This document shows, piece after piece, positions 36,094-39,069 of a stretch of DNA of 39,069 nucleotides. The notes under the pieces are model-generated. The model saw nothing but the letters and a program-made list of their open reading frames with translations. It was not told the DNA's origin and made no database searches. Position numbers and translations under genes: made by a program. Numbering within the stretch: the stretch's first letter is position 1; every line of letters begins with the position of its first letter. Source of the stretch: Marinomonas pontica (GTDB lineage Bacteria > Pseudomonadota > Gammaproteobacteria > Pseudomonadales > Marinomonadaceae); assembly GCF_026191375.1 (NCBI RefSeq), contig NZ_JAODTL010000023.1, positions 1 through 39,069 of the forward strand. Direction: 5' to 3'.

Positions 36094-36678
36094 CTAGCGA
36101 ACGACTATCGCATTACGAATAAAACGAGCAGGGGACGTTTGTTGATTAACATAGCGATAGCGTTGATCACTCGGGTAGCTGACGGATTGGCCTGCCTGAA
36201 GAACATGGGTTTGATCGCTAAGCTCTAGATGCAAAACACCTTCGATGATGTAAAGCATTTCATAGAAGCCTTGTGGGTCTGGCTCTGCTTGGTAAAAGTC
36301 GCCTGCTGCGAGTTTCCACGACCATAATTCCACTTCATTTTGTGAGATGACTGAGCAACCCAAATAGGCTTCGCTGCCAGCTTTCGCACCTTTCCAAGTC
36401 AAAATCTGTTCTGGCTGAGTCGTGTTGTCGATAGCAGGACGAACAATTTCAGAGAACGTCACGCCAAGCACTACTGCCAGTTGGTTTAATTTTGCGAGGC
36501 TGATGTTGGCTTGACCATTTTCAATAGAAGCCACCATTCTGCGGCTGACCTCGGATTGGTCGGCCAGTTGTTGTTGGGTCAAATGGCGCTCGCTGCGAAG
36601 GCGCTTTACATTTTCAGCCACGAACTCCAATACAGCAGGGGCTTCGGTAGGGTGTGAGTTGGACAAAGCAAACTCCAT
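36094..36678 (-). CDS. XRE-family regulator with C-terminal cupin
   Basis: 194 residues from the ATG at 36678 (MEFALSNSHPTEAPAVLEF). The open frame runs 66 bases further, but that extension crosses the palindrome pair in the divergent promoter region and is unlikely to be translated. An N-terminal XRE helix-turn-helix (VAENVKRLRSERHLTQQQLADQSEVSRRMVASIENGQ, about residues 22-58) is followed by a cupin barrel (YEMLYIIEGVLHLELSD, QAGQSVSYPSDQRYRYVN). Genes of this type commonly sit opposite an EamA exporter and control it, as is the case here. The two 20 bp palindromes immediately upstream are the likely binding sites. The effector is unknown. Confidence 0.9.
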   Translation of the reverse strand: MEFALSNSHPTEAPAVLEFVAENVKRLRSERHLTQQQLADQSEVSRRMVASIENGQANISLAKLNQLAVVLGVTFSEIVRPAIDNTTQPEQILTWKGAKAGSEAYLGCSVISQNEVELWSWKLAAGDFYQAEPDPQGFYEMLYIIEGVLHLELSDQTHVLQAGQSVSYPSDQRYRYVNQQTSPARFIRNAIVVR

Positions 36679-36685
36679 AAATTGC

Positions 36686-36745
36686 TTGTGCAGTATATTG
36701 CACAATTCGTGAGTGAGTGTTAATTTGTGCACTATATTACACAAA
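36686..36745. promoter_or_regulatory. Pair of 20 bp palindromic operators, centres 40 bp apart
   Basis: TTGTGCAGTATATTGCACAA (36686-36705) and TTGTGCACTATATTACACAA (36726-36745) share 18 of 20 bases. The arms of the first, TTGTGCA and TGCACAA, are perfect inverted repeats. Their centres are 40 bp apart, about four helical turns, and they occupy the space between the XRE-cupin gene and the divergent exporter. They are the probable binding sites of that regulator. Confidence 0.75.
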
Positions 36746-36764
36746 TCAATAAGAGTTAACAGCT

Positions 36765-37703
36765 ATGTTTCAAAACACAGTATTGCCATGGTTGGCACGT
36801 TGGATAGGCCCTAAAACCGCTTTGCTTATGGTGACAGTGGTCTGGGGTGGGACATTTGTGGTGGTGAAATTTGGTCTGACTTTGAGCTCTCCCATGTTTT
36901 TTGTGGCGTGCCGGTTTCTTGTAGCCGCTTTGGCGATTGGGCTGTTGTCCTATCAGTCGCTAAAACGCACCACCAAAGCCGATTTAATAGCGGCCATGGC
37001 CATTGGTTTGTCTATTACTGGGGGCTACGGCGCACAGACCGTGGGTATGCAGTACATCACCAGTAGTGAGTCGGCATTTATTACGGCTCTGTATGTTCCT
37101 TTGGTGCCATTTATCTTGTTTCTGGTGTTCAAAAAAGTACCCCATTACATGACCTGTATCGGTGCCTTGGTCGCCTTTATGGGGTTGGTGGTGTTGTCTG
37201 GCGGCGGTTCCAGCTCTCAAACTATGAACTTTGGTCACATCATAACGGCACTCAGCACCATTGCACTGGCGATTGAGATTATTTTAATTAGTCATTTTGC
37301 ACCCAGCGTGAACCTTAAAAACGTCACGATTCTACAATTGTTCTTTGCAGCGGTGTTTGCCTTTATCAGTATGCCAATCGTCGGGGAAACAGAGCTTCCT
37401 GAATTCTCTTGGGCGTTAGTGGGCATTATTGGCGGGTTGAGTATGGCCAGCGCCATTATTCAGCTCACCATGAACTGGGCACAACGCAGTGTGGATTCTT
37501 CTACTGCCGCCATTATTTATGCGGGCGAACCGGTTTGGGCTGGCATCATTGGACGTATAGCGGGAGAGCGACTACCTGCGATGGCATTACTAGGCGGTGT
37601 ATTGGTAGTGATTGGACTATTGCTTAGCGAGCTTCGACCAAAGCGTAAAAAAGCCTTGATCGAAACCCCAGCAGAGCAAGTCAAAGACGCATTAGAAAAA
37701 TAG
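36765..37703 (+). CDS. EamA/DMT-family transporter
   Basis: 312-residue inner-membrane protein with about ten hydrophobic segments and two EamA repeats. TALLMVTVVWGGTFVVVKFGL opens the first, with RFLVAALAIGLLSYQSLK, then YGAQTVGMQYITSSESAFITALYVPLVPF; the second ends with SSTAAIIYAGEPVWAGIIGRIAGERLP and a final helix. Members export amino acids or other small metabolites, and the substrate is unknown. The gene diverges from an XRE-cupin repressor across two palindromes. Its 3' end overlaps the convergent rcnA by 12 bases. Confidence 0.92.
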   Translation: MFQNTVLPWLARWIGPKTALLMVTVVWGGTFVVVKFGLTLSSPMFFVACRFLVAALAIGLLSYQSLKRTTKADLIAAMAIGLSITGGYGAQTVGMQYITSSESAFITALYVPLVPFILFLVFKKVPHYMTCIGALVAFMGLVVLSGGGSSSQTMNFGHIITALSTIALAIEIILISHFAPSVNLKNVTILQLFFAAVFAFISMPIVGETELPEFSWALVGIIGGLSMASAIIQLTMNWAQRSVDSSTAAIIYAGEPVWAGIIGRIAGERLPAMALLGGVLVVIGLLLSELRPKRKKALIETPAEQVKDALEK

Positions 37704-38480
37704 TACGCTGGCACCGTGCCAACACATGTAAACGCCGACAACACAGATCAGTGCGCCTGATAGATAGGGCGCGCGGGTTGCAATGCTATTAAGCCCTGAC
37801 CAGCGTTGTTGGGCTTTACGAGCGCCAATCGCCGCAATGACACCGACCGATACTAGTGTCAGAGCCAGTCCTATGCTGAATGACAAAACCATGGTTGAAC
37901 CAAGGGCTACTTCTTTTAATTGAAGACAGATTAAAAGCACTGTCACTGCGGCAGGGCATGGAATAAGCCCTCCAGTTAGGCCAAAAATAAGGATCTGCAG
38001 GTTAGTGGCAGGTTTATTTTCAAAACGCTGTTTGATTTCCATCGCATGGGCGCGCTCATGGTCATCAAAGTAGATTTCCTCTGGTTCATGACTATGATCG
38101 TGGTGGTCATGGTCATGGTCATGTGAATGATGGTGATGATGTGCATGACTGCGCTGAGTTCGCCAAATCATCCAGCTACCCATGATCAAAACAATTCCCC
38201 CTGAGAGCAACTGAATCCATGGTTCAACATGGGTGGCGGTGAGTTGATTACTGACATACAAACCGCCTAAAGCAATCAACCAAACTACCAATGTATGTGA
38301 AATCGTCGCCGCCAATCCGAGCATAATGGCTTGTTTGACGGTGCCGTGAATCGCGACAATGAAAGCCGCCATCATCGTTTTTGAGTGGCCAGGCTCTAAG
38401 CCATGCAAAGCCCCCAACAGGATCGCGCTAGGGATATACAGCCATGCATTGCCATTTTGTAGAAGTGAAACAAAGTCCAT
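37692..38480 (-). CDS. rcnA: Nickel/cobalt efflux protein RcnA
   Basis: Inner-membrane exporter of Ni2+ and Co2+, 262 residues with about six to seven membrane segments. Visible are ALHGLEPGHSKTMMAAFIVA near residues 24-42, a histidine-rich cytoplasmic loop at residues 112-131 in which 13 of 20 residues are His, and GLTGGLIPCPAAVTVLLICLQ, the NicO/RcnA signature. The gene diverges from rcnR with the two RcnR-type operators between them, so expression should be induced by nickel or cobalt. It converges on, and slightly overlaps, the upstream exporter gene. Confidence 0.93.
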   Translation of the reverse strand: MDFVSLLQNGNAWLYIPSAILLGALHGLEPGHSKTMMAAFIVAIHGTVKQAIMLGLAATISHTLVVWLIALGGLYVSNQLTATHVEPWIQLLSGGIVLIMGSWMIWRTQRSHAHHHHHSHDHDHDHHDHSHEPEEIYFDDHERAHAMEIKQRFENKPATNLQILIFGLTGGLIPCPAAVTVLLICLQLKEVALGSTMVLSFSIGLALTLVSVGVIAAIGARKAQQRWSGLNSIATRAPYLSGALICVVGVYMCWHGASVLFF

Positions 38481-38515
38481 AGAAAAGTCTTTTAAAGTAA
38501 ATGTTGAGAAAACTA

Positions 38516-38550
38516 TACTCCCCCTTAGTATAAAATACTATGGGGGAGTA
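38516..38550. promoter_or_regulatory. Two inverted RcnR operators between rcnA and rcnR
   Basis: TACTCCCCCTTAGTA (38516-38530) and TACTATGGGGGAGTA (38536-38550) are inverted copies of TACT-N2-G5-AGTA separated by five bases. E. coli RcnR binds TACT-G6-N-AGTA-type sites, with a G tract flanked by TACT and AGTA. Together the copies form one large palindrome that covers the divergent promoters. Confidence 0.88.
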
Positions 38551-38611
38551 TAATTGTCCTGCTATCTTTCCCAGTACAATAGGCACTATTCATTCATCAA
38601 TAGGTTTGGCT

Positions 38612-38884
38612 ATGTCGCATACGATAAAAGACAAAAAGAAGTTGCTTGCACGTGTTAGTAAGATCCAAGGCCAAATGAATGGTTTGAAAAAAATGCTAGA
38701 GGAAGATGGCGAATGTGAAGCCGTATTACAACAAGTAGCCGCAGTAAAAGGTGCGGTGAGTGGCGTGATGCGTGAGCTGATCAAAGGACATTTGGTGGAA
38801 CACATCGCTGAGCAAGAAGATGCTCAAAAGCGTGAACAGGATATGCAAGTCATCCTAAAAGTATTGGATTCTTACATTAAGTAA
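38612..38884 (+). CDS. rcnR: Nickel/cobalt-responsive repressor RcnR
   Basis: CsoR/RcnR-family all-helical repressor, 90 residues from the ATG at 38612 ([21 protein letters not shown]), the same length as E. coli RcnR. An open frame upstream extends through the operator and is not translated sequence. The Ni/Co ligands of RcnR are conserved: His3, Cys35, His60 and His64 ([16 protein letters not shown]). The end [11 protein letters not shown] is also conserved. In the metal-free state it is expected to repress rcnA and itself from the paired operators, and to release when nickel or cobalt binds. Confidence 0.96.
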   Translation: MSHTIKDKKKLLARVSKIQGQMNGLKKMLEEDGECEAVLQQVAAVKGAVSGVMRELIKGHLVEHIAEQEDAQKREQDMQVILKVLDSYIK

Positions 38885-39069
38885 TGACACTGTGACTCAA
38901 AAGAAGAGTGAGCTCTGCCAAGGTTTAATCAAGGGTAGCGGCAGGTGATTTCTAGTTGGCTGACTCTGTTGAATTCATGTTCTGTTGAATTCATGTTCTT
39001 TTGATAACGCTGGGTTATCAATTTTGCATCATAAATGTAGTTGGTTGCGTTGTGCGCGATACTATCAAA
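38885..39069. other. Gene-free end of window with a short tandem repeat
   Basis: No gene is seen. TCTGTTGAATTCATGT is repeated twice without a gap at 38965-38996. TTGATAAC (39001-39008) pairs with GTTATCAA (39014-39021) and is followed by TTTT, a possible weak terminator for rcnR about 120 bases after its stop. Confidence 0.5.

Overview
The window is a piece of a gammaproteobacterial chromosome. Gene order and protein sequences suggest a marine Oceanospirillales-type organism (Marinomonas-like). That is an inference from recognisable families and synteny, not a database match.

Region 1 (about 1-10.7 kb, all +) is the end of the division and cell-wall cluster: murC (5' end outside the window), ddl, ftsQ, ftsA, ftsZ, lpxC, then secA, argJ and a frameshifted mutT. 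Region 2 (10.8-16.0 kb) has mixed strands. It holds a double-receiver response regulator whose first receiver is degenerate, a PpiC-type parvulin, a DUF442 protein, an XRE-cupin regulator, a class II DAHP synthase split by a one-base frameshift, a GIY-YIG-like gene also split at a homopolymer, and an O-methyltransferase. Region 3 (16.2-23.3 kb) is the classical translation operon thrS-infC-rpmI-rplT-pheS-pheT-ihfA. It has a candidate tRNA-Thr anticodon-arm mimic ahead of thrS and a candidate AUA start for infC.

Region 4 (23.5-25.4 kb) is an array of 16 tRNA genes: one Pro(GGG), four identical Thr(UGU), then Val(UAC) and Asp(GUC) alternating in 237-238 bp tandem repeats (six Val, five Asp). 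Region 5 (25.4-26.35 kb) is decayed accessory DNA: phased TGTGAC repeats, the first codons of a probable WYL-type regulator, and the 3' remnant of an IS3-family transposase with a nonsense codon and an internal deletion.

Region 6 (26.4-35.7 kb) is a complete D-xylose island: aldose 1-epimerase (-), xylF-xylG-xylH-xylB (+), the activator xylR (+) and xylose isomerase xylA (-). These genes take up xylose (XylFGH), equilibrate its anomers (epimerase), isomerise it to xylulose (XylA) and phosphorylate it (XylB). A GNRA-loop hairpin lies between xylF and xylG. Region 7 (36.1-38.9 kb) has two regulator/transporter pairs: an XRE-cupin repressor divergent from an EamA/DMT exporter with two near-identical 20 bp palindromes between them, and RcnA (Ni/Co efflux) divergent from RcnR with two inverted RcnR-type operators.

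I did not see a clearly new multi-gene system. The most interesting signals are regulatory (thrS operator mimic, infC AUA start, the palindrome pairs), structural (the tRNA repeat array) and three single-base homopolymer frameshifts clustered within 4.4 kb.
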